DNA from: Bacteroidaceae bacterium
GTDB lineage: Bacteria; Bacteroidota; Bacteroidia; Bacteroidales; Bacteroidaceae
Direction: 5' to 3'
Length of the DNA stretch: 38,479 nt
NCBI GenBank assembly: GCA_017503065.1
Contig: JAFVTT010000003.1
Span: forward strand, 1 to 38,479
This document shows positions 1-7,755 of the stretch, in pieces. Positions within the stretch are counted from its first letter, which is position 1. Every line of letters begins with the position of its first letter. The position numbers and the translations under genes are program-made. A model generated the notes under the pieces. It saw nothing but the letters and a program-made list of their open reading frames with translations, was not told where the DNA came from and did not search any database.

Positions 1-225
1 CCTCTACGCCCGTTCCTTACAACGTTTGAAGAGCAACAAAAAAAGCATTTTTTTTACCATATCATTAATAATATGGCACAAAGATATGAATATCAAGACA
101 TTGATGGGCATGTCATCCTACTTTTTGTCCACCCTGCCTCAATATACAGTTTCCATTTGCAAATAGCTCTTTGTTCAAACGAAGCACTGGTAATGGAGAT
201 TTTCAACACATTACCAATCAGATAA
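1..225 (+). CDS. Open frame entering from the left edge, possible methyltransferase C-terminus
   Basis: The frame is open from the first base to the TAA at about 223-225 with no plausible start, so it would be the 3' end of a gene beginning outside the window. The reading starts PLRPFLTTFEEQQ and passes through DGHVILLF. That layout (helix, then DG-hydrophobic strand) vaguely resembles the last residues of trans-aconitate/malonyl-ACP-type SAM methyltransferases. The final ~25 codons overlap the radical-SAM remnant in another frame, so the true gene may have ended earlier and been cut by a deletion. Function is a weak guess. Confidence 0.25.
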   Translation, partial: PLRPFLTTFEEQQKKHFFYHIINNMAQRYEYQDIDGHVILLFVHPASIYSFHLQIALCSNEALVMEIFNTLPIR

Positions 226-683
226 AAAAAGTACAAAAGGCTGGAATATGCATTGGCCTTAATAGTGTTGTCCAATCAGGAAATATTGAAGATATAAAGA
301 GTCTGATTTCGTTTGCTATTGAACATCAGCTACCACTAAAACTTCTGCCACAAATAGGTCTTGAAGGAAGTAAGGACTTCAAGAATCAGATTTATCCACT
401 ACTTCAAGATATTTGTATAGAAGTAAAAGACAAAGGTACTGGTGCATTAAGATGGGTAGTAGAAAGAGACGGCAAGCAAACAGTAATTCTATATATAGAC
501 TCGCCATGTTTTGATCATGACATAGATGAGTGTCGTGAATTTGGAGAGCTAAGAGTTCATCCAGATTTAAGTATTCAACCATGCATATTCAAAATGCCTA
601 CAACCAGATTAAATCTTGATGAAGGGAAGGAAACTGTTTTAAATCAAATGGCGAACTTATGGAACGACTTCGAACACTGCTAA
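105..683 (+). pseudogene. C-terminal remnant of a MoaA-like radical SAM protein
   Basis: From about base 144 the frame reads NIQFPFANSSLFKRSTGNGD, matching the part of MoaA-like radical SAM proteins normally read as '(S)L(D/H)SL-x-x-LFKRITGxGD'. It continues with the KAGICIGLNSVVQSGN strand and ends with CREFGELRVHPDLSIQPCIF, close to the family's 'C-x-GE(I/L)R-hPDLSiqPCIF' tail with Cys residues for an auxiliary cluster. The N-terminal half with the CxxxCxxC SAM/4Fe-4S motif and GGEP is absent. An in-frame TGA at 102-104 blocks extension, and the first usable start is a TTG at 171. The remnant therefore cannot be a functional radical SAM enzyme. The 3' end overlaps the methyltransferase start by 25 bases, so original gene order is kept. 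The family call is fairly safe; pseudogene status is inferred from the missing half. Confidence 0.7.
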
Positions 684-1291
684 AAGATTACATAAAGAAC
701 AATAATACTGATTTCAATAAACATGAATGGACAAAATCCTTTGAAATTAAGCCATATCCAGTTTATTGGCAATCAGTCTATGCCATTGCAAAGTCATTGC
801 CAAAAAGTCTATCAGTTTTAGAGATTGGCGCTGGCTTTGGCTTTGTAACATCGATTTTCAAATACTTAGAGTTCGAAAATATCGAAAGCTTTGAGCAAGA
901 TGCGTATTTATGTAATGTAGGCAATAAAATGTTGTCTCAATTATTTCAGTGCGATGGCTGTATTAAACCTCTTAAATTCAATCTCCAAGAAGTACCTGCA
1001 GACATTTTAGTTTTAGTGAATTGCTCATACGCAGATGGATGTGAGAACAAAGAGGAATATAAATGCAGACTACTGTCATATTATAACAAGGCTAACAAAC
1101 CGAATTATTACATTCTCGAAGTTATTGATTCTAGCTATCAAGAATACGATGAGAATTTCCCGTGTCACGTCAGATTATCTAGTGAAGATATAATTCAGAT
1201 GTTTCCGGACTTTAAAATTAGTTCATGGCCAACATATATATATCCCCAAAACAAAAAGAGTAAAACTCTATATCTTATAGAAAAGAAATGA
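659..1291 (+). CDS. Class I SAM-dependent methyltransferase
   Basis: This encodes 210 residues. The nucleotide-binding motif I, VLEIGAGFG, is at residues 53-61 after a helical N-terminus, as in small class I (Rossmann) methyltransferases. The acidic end of the next strand is at about residues 77-81 (ESFEQD). The C-terminus ends with a beta pair (KSKTLYLIEKK) typical of the fold. Substrate cannot be read from the sequence. The ATG lies inside the end of the radical-SAM remnant, and the stop overlaps the next start by four bases (ATGA), so it is translationally coupled to the glycosyltransferase-deacetylase. It is A+T-rich like the genes around it. It probably methylates an intermediate or product of this cluster (inference). 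Confidence 0.75.
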   Translation: MERLRTLLKDYIKNNNTDFNKHEWTKSFEIKPYPVYWQSVYAIAKSLPKSLSVLEIGAGFGFVTSIFKYLEFENIESFEQDAYLCNVGNKMLSQLFQCDGCIKPLKFNLQEVPADILVLVNCSYADGCENKEEYKCRLLSYYNKANKPNYYILEVIDSSYQEYDENFPCHVRLSSEDIIQMFPDFKISSWPTYIYPQNKKSKTLYLIEKK

Positions 1292-3054
1292 AGATACTAT
1301 TAGTGACATCAGAATATGGAGAACAAGGAGGCGGTCTGTCTTTTGCCTGTACACTGTTCTATGGCATTCTGTCCGAATCTTTGGGACACGATGTTATCTT
1401 ATTATCATCGTGCGAAGAAATAATCAAAACAGCCCAAGGTGGGTATAATGCATCATTAAAAAGTAAGATTTCTAATGAATATCGTCTGAAGAATGACACT
1501 TTAAAGCTTAAAACACAAGAATTAGATCTAATCATAGCATTTGGTGGAAGTTTTAACGGATATTATGCTTCTCGTCTTGCTAACAGGTTGCATCTTCCTT
1601 TATATCTGATGCTCAGAGGTACTGATATAAATATGGCAAAATGGGATTCTCAGGAATCTTTCTATCTGAAGGAGGCCGGAACAAAAGCAATAAAAATTAT
1701 ATGCTTATCTTCAGAAATGGTGGAAAATGTATTGGATCTTCTTCCATCAATGTCACATAAATGTCATATAATTCCAAATATCATCAAACCGATATATGGA
1801 GAAACACATTTTCCTAATTTGCCACATAAGGTAATCCTTGGATGCTCAGCTGCACATATAAATGAGAAAAAAGGGATAGCCAACCTGTTAAATGCCATTA
1901 AAGCATTTAAGGATATGACTGAACTTGATATAACTCTCCATATTATTGGTTCAATAGATTCTGACTTATTGAACGAGTATAAACTTATATGCAATGAGTT
2001 ATCTATTGATAACAATGTGGTTTTCTATGGTTATAGGACACGTCAGGAATGTCTTGACATTCAAAAGACATGGGATTTTTATATTCAAACTTCAGTATGC
2101 GAAGGCTTTTGTAATTCTGTAGGTGAGTGCATATCTGCAGGAGTTCCAGTAATATTGTCTGATACTGGATATATCAGTGAAACTCTAAAGAAAAAATTCC
2201 CTCAAATAATATATGAGGACTTTGAGCCTAGTAATATAGCTTCTACCCTTCTCGATATTATCAGTTTATCAGAAAAGGAAAATATGTACAAACAAGCTTT
2301 TACTTTTGTAGCAGAAAAGACAAGTAAACAGCATGTGACTGACTCATGGCAAAATCTTCTTTGCAATGTTTCTAACAAAACGAAAAATAACAAAAGATGC
2401 CCAAACATCCTGGCTTTAGCATTGCATGAAGTAAACGGTGAAGAGCATGATCATATAACTACTCCAGAAACAGTATTTTCTGATTTTGTTGAAAAGATAT
2501 ATAAGAACGGTTTTGGTATCTGTTCATTGAAAGACTACATACAAAAAAGTGACGCAGATAGGTCTTCTTGGATCGTGTGTACATTCGACGATGGCTATGC
2601 TAGCCTTATTGACAAAGTGTTGCCAATTTTAGAGCCAAAAGGATTTACTGCAACTGTATTCGTAAATTCAGACTTGATAGGAAAAGACAATTCTTGGAAT
2701 TGGAAAGATTCAAAAAGGCGTTCTCACCTGAATATAGACGGAATAAAGAAGTTAATAAATTCTGGTTGGGAAATAGGCTCTCACGGACATTCACATAGAA
2801 ACCTTTTGCAGCTCACAGAAAACGAATTAGAATACGAGTTTTCTAAATCGTATAAGATAATACAATCTATAGCTGGTAATTTGCAGACTTATGCTTATCC
2901 TTATGGAGCGAGCAGTCCATTCGTGAGAAAGATTTGTAGTCGTTATTATAAGTATGCTTTTTCTCTTCATGAAGGTGGCTCAGAACTTTCTGTGGATAAC
3001 ATGATGATACGTCGTTACTCAATTGATGATATTTATAAAATTTTGTCATTATGA
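1288..3054 (+). CDS. GT4-type glycosyltransferase fused to NodB-type polysaccharide deacetylase
   Basis: This is a 588-residue two-domain protein. Residues 1 to about 370 form a GT-B glycosyltransferase: N-terminal EYGEQGGGLSF loop, a donor-domain strand with GCSAAHINEKKG, and the retaining GT4 signature EGFCNSVGE, with E272 and E280 giving the E-x7-E pair. Residues from about 385 to the end form a carbohydrate esterase 4 (NodB) domain: TFDDG with D434/D435, SHGHSH with metal ligands H499 and H503, and the downstream YAYPYG motif. No signal peptide or membrane segment is visible, so both activities should be cytoplasmic. Transfer of an N-acetyl sugar followed by N-deacetylation by one polypeptide is the natural reading, but donor and acceptor are unknown. 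It overlaps its neighbours by four bases on both sides. Confidence 0.88.
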   Translation: MKILLVTSEYGEQGGGLSFACTLFYGILSESLGHDVILLSSCEEIIKTAQGGYNASLKSKISNEYRLKNDTLKLKTQELDLIIAFGGSFNGYYASRLANRLHLPLYLMLRGTDINMAKWDSQESFYLKEAGTKAIKIICLSSEMVENVLDLLPSMSHKCHIIPNIIKPIYGETHFPNLPHKVILGCSAAHINEKKGIANLLNAIKAFKDMTELDITLHIIGSIDSDLLNEYKLICNELSIDNNVVFYGYRTRQECLDIQKTWDFYIQTSVCEGFCNSVGECISAGVPVILSDTGYISETLKKKFPQIIYEDFEPSNIASTLLDIISLSEKENMYKQAFTFVAEKTSKQHVTDSWQNLLCNVSNKTKNNKRCPNILALALHEVNGEEHDHITTPETVFSDFVEKIYKNGFGICSLKDYIQKSDADRSSWIVCTFDDGYASLIDKVLPILEPKGFTATVFVNSDLIGKDNSWNWKDSKRRSHLNIDGIKKLINSGWEIGSHGHSHRNLLQLTENELEYEFSKSYKIIQSIAGNLQTYAYPYGASSPFVRKICSRYYKYAFSLHEGGSELSVDNMMIRRYSIDDIYKILSL

Positions 3055-4103
3055 AAGTATTAGGTATTTTCAGAGGCTTTCCTGGTTTAGGTAGAGTCGT
3101 TTCAGGGGTGTCGTTGTTAGAAACACTAAGAGACCGATATAATTGCAAAATAAAGACAATAAGCTATCTGCAAGGTAATATTTACCTTCAATCACGTGGT
3201 TATATTGATCTTCAAGAAGCTATTCCAATGGATTATAGCTCAATAGGCCTTTTACCTACCAACAGAATGGGTGTATATATACACTCTACAATAAAATCAT
3301 TTAATCCTGATATTATTATTATTGATGGAGAGCCATTAATTCTGCATTCTATTAAAATATCACATCCTACAATTAAGATTGTATGTCTTTTAAATCCTGC
3401 AGATGTCGATAATCCGCATAATGATAGGGAAGCCATGGATTACTTCAACTATATGTATTCCCTTGCAGATTTATCTGTCGTGCACGGTCTTAGGTTGCCA
3501 AATACCTCTTATAATTATACTAAGCAAATTTCAGTACCTACAATACTCAGAAATGAGATTCTAAGTATCAACAATAATGCAAGAAATGACGTTTACTGTA
3601 TTCTTGGTGGTGGCACTGTAAATGTAGGTTATCAATTTGAATCTTCTACCATAGCAATTGCGAATATCTGCAAGAAGTTGGCAGTAAAAATGCATGATTA
3701 TACCATACATATAGTATGTTCCAGCAGGAATATTTTTAACGCACTAAATGAAAGTGAACTTGAAGCTAATGTTGTGCTACACGATGATGTTCTGAAAGCC
3801 GAAGAGTATTATTCACGTGCAAAATTAGTTATAACTCGTTCTGGTCGCAATACCCTTAGTGAACTTGCATATATAGGAATACCGGCACTGTCTTTTGTAA
3901 CAGGAGATAACTATCGACGTATTGAGCAAGAACAGAATTTAAAAAGTCTCAATGTACAGAATATTGATTCTGTAAACCTTGATACCCCAATTGATGAAAT
4001 ACAACAAAAAGCTATGTATTTGATTAATCAAGGCATTATCAACAATAATTTTAATATAGGAAATGAATCTGCTATTAAAGAGATATTAGGATTATGTAAA
4101 TAG
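3051..4103 (+). CDS. GT-B glycosyltransferase, GT28/MurG-like
   Basis: This encodes 350 residues. The N-terminus GIFRGFPGLGRVVSG (residues 5-19) is the glycine-rich acceptor-side loop of GT-B enzymes of the MurG/GT28 type. Residues 261-280 (ITRSGRNTLSELAYIGIPAL) are the donor-binding region, with the S/T-R-x-G-x-x-T-x-x-E-x-x-x-x-G-x-P pattern characteristic of this group. A central strand ILGGGTVNVG begins the second Rossmann domain. No membrane segment is evident. The ATG overlaps the stop of the fusion gene (ATGA), so the two glycosyltransferases are translationally coupled and probably act on the same product. Sugar and acceptor cannot be deduced. Confidence 0.78.
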   Translation: MKVLGIFRGFPGLGRVVSGVSLLETLRDRYNCKIKTISYLQGNIYLQSRGYIDLQEAIPMDYSSIGLLPTNRMGVYIHSTIKSFNPDIIIIDGEPLILHSIKISHPTIKIVCLLNPADVDNPHNDREAMDYFNYMYSLADLSVVHGLRLPNTSYNYTKQISVPTILRNEILSINNNARNDVYCILGGGTVNVGYQFESSTIAIANICKKLAVKMHDYTIHIVCSSRNIFNALNESELEANVVLHDDVLKAEEYYSRAKLVITRSGRNTLSELAYIGIPALSFVTGDNYRRIEQEQNLKSLNVQNIDSVNLDTPIDEIQQKAMYLINQGIINNNFNIGNESAIKEILGLCK

Positions 4104-4112
4104 ATAGAGCTT

Positions 4113-5342
4113 ATGATCAGATTTAATAAAAAGTTATATTATAAGTATTTCGATTTGCATCGTGTAAGTTCTTTTCTTCATGATGAAAGGGAAGAAATAC
4201 GTTCATATAGGCTCATGACTTTAATAAAAGAGTCTGATTCAAAAGATATTGACTTGTCGAAAGCATGCAATTTAGATCAATTAGGATTTCGTTTAGATGA
4301 AATTTCTGAAATATTAGAGTTTTGTACTAGCGGATGCATACTATCTATTGAAAATTATGTCAATTCAAAAGTTCCAGAATGGATTAAAAATATAATCCTA
4401 CCTGATTTCTTTGAGCTTAAATGGTTATCAATGATTTTTCAGAAATTCAATATAAATTCAAAAGAAGAATTATATAAGTTTTTGATTAGTCAAGAAACAA
4501 AGATATTGATAGGAGAAGATTTATCGATATTATATGGTCACTTCGTTCAGCATTCTGATTGGAAAGATTTCCCAATTCAATATGCTGCAAAATATGACAG
4601 TATTAACTGTATTAAAAAATCGCCATTGGGTTCGCTTATCAGAGGAAATTTTCATAACCATACTAAATTTAGTGATGGTACTTATGAGTTGATTGGTCTT
4701 TTGGAGTTAGCAAACTTACTCAACAATGAGTATATTGGCATTTCAGATCATACACAAATAATGAATGGATTAACTGAAGATAGTATCATCGAACAACATA
4801 AAATTATTGATGGGCTAAACAAAAAATCAAATTGTAAGATACTCAAAAGTGCAGAATGTGAGATACTGTCTGATGGAAAATTAGATTTTAGTACTAAAAT
4901 TCTGGAAAGTTTAGATTATAGAATCATTGCCATTCATACAGATATTTGTCAGACAAAGAAAAATGCAGAAAATAGAATAATTAAAGCAATCGAAAACCAA
5001 TATTCCAATATATTGGCACATCCTTCAGCGCGAATTTACAAAAAGAAAATAGAGTTATGCGTTGATATGTATAAGGTTATTGATGCTTGTGTTGCAAACA
5101 ATGTCGCTTTAGAAATTAACGGAGACCCAGAGAGATTGGATTTAGATCCTAAATACATAATTTATGCACTGAACAAAGGTGCCATGTTTACTGTGGACTC
5201 AGATACTCATCTTGTAAATAGTTTTATGAACATTAATAATGCAATTAAAATTGCGAGCGATTATCATATTCCGGCAGAACGGTGTTTGAATACTATGAGA
5301 TTATCAGAACTTAAAACATTTTTTAGTAAAAACAATGTCTAA
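4113..5342 (+). CDS. PHP-domain phosphoesterase with PolX-like N-terminal region
   Basis: This encodes 409 residues. The PHP domain begins at about residue 178: FHNHTKFSDG (H181, H183, D188), ISDHT (D212, H213), SAECEIL, LAHPSARIY and VDSDTH supply the metal ligands. The segment NGDPERLDLD is nearly the 'N-PERLDL' signature of the PHP domain of bacterial PolX. The preceding VPEWIKNIILP...LKWLSMIFQKFNI...SKEELYKFL is laid out like the PolX helix-hairpin-helix spacer. The nucleotidyltransferase catalytic domain of PolX is absent, so this should be a phosphoesterase or nuclease without polymerase activity. It lies nine bases after the second glycosyltransferase. Substrate is unknown: DNA 3' ends, sugar phosphates or nucleotides are all possible. 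Confidence 0.8.
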   Translation: MIRFNKKLYYKYFDLHRVSSFLHDEREEIRSYRLMTLIKESDSKDIDLSKACNLDQLGFRLDEISEILEFCTSGCILSIENYVNSKVPEWIKNIILPDFFELKWLSMIFQKFNINSKEELYKFLISQETKILIGEDLSILYGHFVQHSDWKDFPIQYAAKYDSINCIKKSPLGSLIRGNFHNHTKFSDGTYELIGLLELANLLNNEYIGISDHTQIMNGLTEDSIIEQHKIIDGLNKKSNCKILKSAECEILSDGKLDFSTKILESLDYRIIAIHTDICQTKKNAENRIIKAIENQYSNILAHPSARIYKKKIELCVDMYKVIDACVANNVALEINGDPERLDLDPKYIIYALNKGAMFTVDSDTHLVNSFMNINNAIKIASDYHIPAERCLNTMRLSELKTFFSKNNV

Positions 5343-5387
5343 GAAATTATTTACAGATATAATCGATTAATACTAAATTATAAATAT

Positions 5388-6341
5388 ATGAGCAAATTTT
5401 TGGTTTCGGACAATGGTTATACACATAACGGATGGCTATCTGATGAGATGACTTTTGTTGGAGCAATGATGGGTGATATAGTTGGTTCTGCATATGAACG
5501 TAAAGGCTGTCGTATAAAAACGATAAATTTTGATTTGTTTCCAAAGGAAGCCAGTTTTACAGATGATACAGTAATGACTATTGCTGTTGCTAAATGGCTC
5601 TCTGGTTATAATTCTATACCTAATAATTCTCATGGCTTGGCTTATACGATGCAAGCAATTGGAAGAAAATATATGGGAGTTGGATATGGTCACAATTTTA
5701 AACAATGGCTTAAATCAGATAATCCTCAACCATATAATAGTTACGGAAATGGGTCAGCAATGAGAGTCGCCGCTGCTGGACTTTTTGGTCTGAATTTATT
5801 GGATTGTCTGGCAATTGCAAGAATAACAGCCGGAGTGTCACATAATCATCCAGAAGGAATAAAGGGAGCTGAAGCAGTAGCCAGTGCAATACGATTAGCG
5901 AAATTTCATAGATCAAAAGAATGTATAAAAGAATATATTGAGAAGAAATATGGATATAATTTATCCAGAAATTTGAATGACATTCGAGAAATATATGAAT
6001 TTGATTCATCATGCCAAGGAAGTGTGCCAGAAGCGATTATATGTTTTCTTGAATCAGAGGATATGGAATCAGCCATTAGATTAGCTGTATCTTTAGGAGG
6101 TGATGCAGACACTCAAGCATGTATAGCGGGAAGCATTGCAGGTGCATTTTACGGATCTGCTCCAGAAATATTTTTAGAAAAATTAGAGCACATGTTGCCT
6201 CAAGAGTTTATTGACATTATTAGTGTTTTTATAACCCAAAATAATCGACTCGACAAAACTATATGTGAGAAACGCCAAGTTGATCATAGTGAATTAAACA
6301 AAGTATTACAAGAAAGGTATCCAATTGTATTTGGTTCTTAA
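5388..6341 (+). CDS. ADP-ribosylglycohydrolase (DraG/ARH family)
   Basis: This encodes 317 residues. Family signatures are in the expected order: GAMMGDIVGSAYE near the N-terminus, FTDDTVMTIAVAKWL with the Mg-binding T58-D59-D60, YGNGSAMRVAAAGLFG, GAEAVASAIRLA, and LGGDADTQACIAGSIAGAFYG with D239/D241/T242. All Mg-coordinating positions appear intact, so an active hydrolase removing ADP-ribose from a protein, nucleic acid or small molecule is expected. The reading frame has about 25 residues before the first core motif; a start at the later ATG near 5448 is possible. It is 45 bases downstream of the PHP gene and is A+T-rich. No ADP-ribosyltransferase partner is visible in the window. Confidence 0.88.
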   Translation: MSKFLVSDNGYTHNGWLSDEMTFVGAMMGDIVGSAYERKGCRIKTINFDLFPKEASFTDDTVMTIAVAKWLSGYNSIPNNSHGLAYTMQAIGRKYMGVGYGHNFKQWLKSDNPQPYNSYGNGSAMRVAAAGLFGLNLLDCLAIARITAGVSHNHPEGIKGAEAVASAIRLAKFHRSKECIKEYIEKKYGYNLSRNLNDIREIYEFDSSCQGSVPEAIICFLESEDMESAIRLAVSLGGDADTQACIAGSIAGAFYGSAPEIFLEKLEHMLPQEFIDIISVFITQNNRLDKTICEKRQVDHSELNKVLQERYPIVFGS

Positions 6342-6411
6342 GATAGTATATTGATAGTTCTTATGAACAATATAAAAAAAACAGGAACCCCAATACAATA
6401 AATAATGATTT

Positions 6412-7137
6412 ATGAAAATAGTACATATATCAGATATTCATCTAGTCGAAAATGGAAAGATTATTTGGGATACAGATTCAAAGTTGCATTTTGATAAGGC
6501 TATTAATATTATCGGTAAAATAAAAGCTGTTGATGCAATTTTTATATCAGGTGATTTAGCTGATGATGGTTCTCGGTGGGCTTATCAATACATTGATGAA
6601 GCATTTAAATCATTAGGGATCCCAACTTATTGTTGTCCAGGAAATCATGATAACATAGAATTGATGATGAATGAATTTAAGTTTTCATTTATAAACATAC
6701 AAGAACATGTTATAATTAATGATTGGAACTTTTATCTGTTAAATACAGCAGTAAAAGGAATGGCAAGAGGTTTTCTTACAGAAGAAAATTTAAAATCTGT
6801 TAAAGAATTTGTTAGCAATATAAATACCCCAATTGGATTCATTTTTCATCATCCCCCAATTGAACCAGGTGGATGGTTAAATCGAAGATTGTTGGAAAAT
6901 AGAGATGACTTTAATAGTATTATTTATAATTATCCAAATGTAAAATTAGTGCTATTCGGTCATATTCATTATCATTTGAAACACACAATAAATCATGTAA
7001 TATATTCATCAGCTACTGCAATAGGTTATGCTTTTGATAAAGAACTTCCGAAATTTAAGATTGCAGATGGCAAAGAAGGTTTTAGTGTTATTGAGATTTC
7101 AGAAAATGATATAACAATTGAGAATATTCTAATATAA
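6412..7137 (+). CDS. Calcineurin-type metallophosphoesterase (CpdA-like)
   Basis: This encodes 241 residues with all five motifs of the calcineurin-like phosphoesterase superfamily: D8-x-H10 (HISDIHL), G47-D48 (SGDLADDG), GNHD at 77-80, FHHPP and GHIH. Order and size match class III cyclic-nucleotide phosphodiesterases and related enzymes, but the family is broad and the substrate could be another phosphodi- or monoester. No signal peptide is visible. It is the last gene of the A+T-rich series, 70 bases after the ADP-ribosylglycohydrolase, and is followed by a long hairpin. The hydrolase activities of this gene and its two neighbours suggest sequential processing of a nucleotide-containing compound (inference). 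Confidence 0.87.
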   Translation: MKIVHISDIHLVENGKIIWDTDSKLHFDKAINIIGKIKAVDAIFISGDLADDGSRWAYQYIDEAFKSLGIPTYCCPGNHDNIELMMNEFKFSFINIQEHVIINDWNFYLLNTAVKGMARGFLTEENLKSVKEFVSNINTPIGFIFHHPPIEPGGWLNRRLLENRDDFNSIIYNYPNVKLVLFGHIHYHLKHTINHVIYSSATAIGYAFDKELPKFKIADGKEGFSVIEISENDITIENILI

Positions 7138-7198
7138 TGATTTATAATTACTGTTTATAAATGGTAACCATCCGATAAAGTACAGGTCTATGTATCTA

Positions 7199-7251
7199 TA
7201 GTACCAACAGCAGCTATTACCCACTTGAGATAATCGCTGCTATTGGTACTA
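7199..7251 (+). terminator. Long imperfect hairpin downstream of the A+T-rich gene series
   Basis: Bases 7199-7214 and 7236-7251 form a 16-bp stem with a single mismatch or wobble; the arms read tagtaccaacagcagc and gctgctattggtacta. Further pairing (ATTA/TAAT) is possible inside the loop. It begins 61 bases after the phosphoesterase stop. There is no clear T-tract, so termination is plausible but not assured. Confidence 0.5.
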
Positions 7252-7410
7252 TGATGTAACTATATGTTGTTATATTTGCTGTCAATCAGGATTCATACGT
7301 TGCAGTTTCCATTTATGCGGCAGCAGTTCTACGAGTTGCTTGCATATTCCGGTGATACCCGTTCAAAGGCCTCATTGCGCCCTCAAAGTGGCGAAACATC
7401 TGTTGAAAGA

Positions 7411-7450
7411 CTATTATCATCATAACGCTAATGACAGATTTGGGTTAAAC
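7411..7450 (+). repeat. Interspersed 40-bp repeat, copy 1 of 3
   Basis: This stretch begins ctattatcatcataacgcta and ends tttgggttaaac. It aligns over its full length with 15375-15414 and 15601-15640, with only scattered substitutions and no gaps. All three copies are intergenic and in the same orientation. Confidence 0.75.
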
Positions 7451-7544
7451 GATGAGTGGTGGTGATGACGTTTAAGGTTTAACGATTAACGTTGAAAGTT
7501 TAACGTTGAAAGTGGAGCGGATGAGAGGTGGTGCTGACGTTTAA
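7451..7544 (+). repeat. Pair of 25-bp direct repeats plus short tandem motif
   Basis: Bases 7451-7475 and 7520-7544 are identical apart from two positions (core ggtggtg-n-tgacgtttaa). Between them gttgaaagtttaac (7491-7504) is followed by gttgaaagt (7505-7513), a short tandem. Related tttaacgtttaac and gcggatgag words recur at 15189-15233 and 21170-21205. Confidence 0.6.
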
Positions 7545-7736
7545 CGGTTGTACCCCCCCATAATATATATAGGTACGTTTACATGCGAAAAGACTGCATG
7601 GAATGTGCCAAAAAATACGAATTTTTATTATTGCATGTTGGTTGCAATGGAAGTTGTGGGGCAACAGGTGTGGGAAATGCATGCGGGATGAGGCGTTTTT
7701 GCCAATGGTGTAAAGGGTATTATAGCTATTTTTTTA

Positions 7737-7744
7737 TATATTTG
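7737..7744 (+). promoter_or_regulatory. Bacteroidota -7 box candidate (TATATTTG)
   Basis: TATATTTG fits the TAnnTTTG consensus and lies just upstream of the C10 peptidase. No TTG at the expected -33 spacing is seen. Its position implies a very short leader if used. Confidence 0.35.
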
Positions 7745-7755
7745 CCGTGCAAATT

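Larger units (their letters stand above)
7138..7736. other. Repeat-rich intergenic region
   Basis: About 600 bases separate the A+T-rich series from the C10 peptidase. They hold the long hairpin, one copy of a 40-bp interspersed repeat, and a pair of 25-bp direct repeats. No convincing coding frame, tRNA or transposase remnant is seen. Base composition changes from A+T-rich to mixed here, so this is a likely boundary of the acquired region. Confidence 0.6.

Noticed and set aside
7747..7755. GTG at 7747 as start of the C10 peptidase
   Set aside because: The ATG three codons later gives a standard signal peptide; the GTG lies almost on the -7 box. It cannot be fully excluded.
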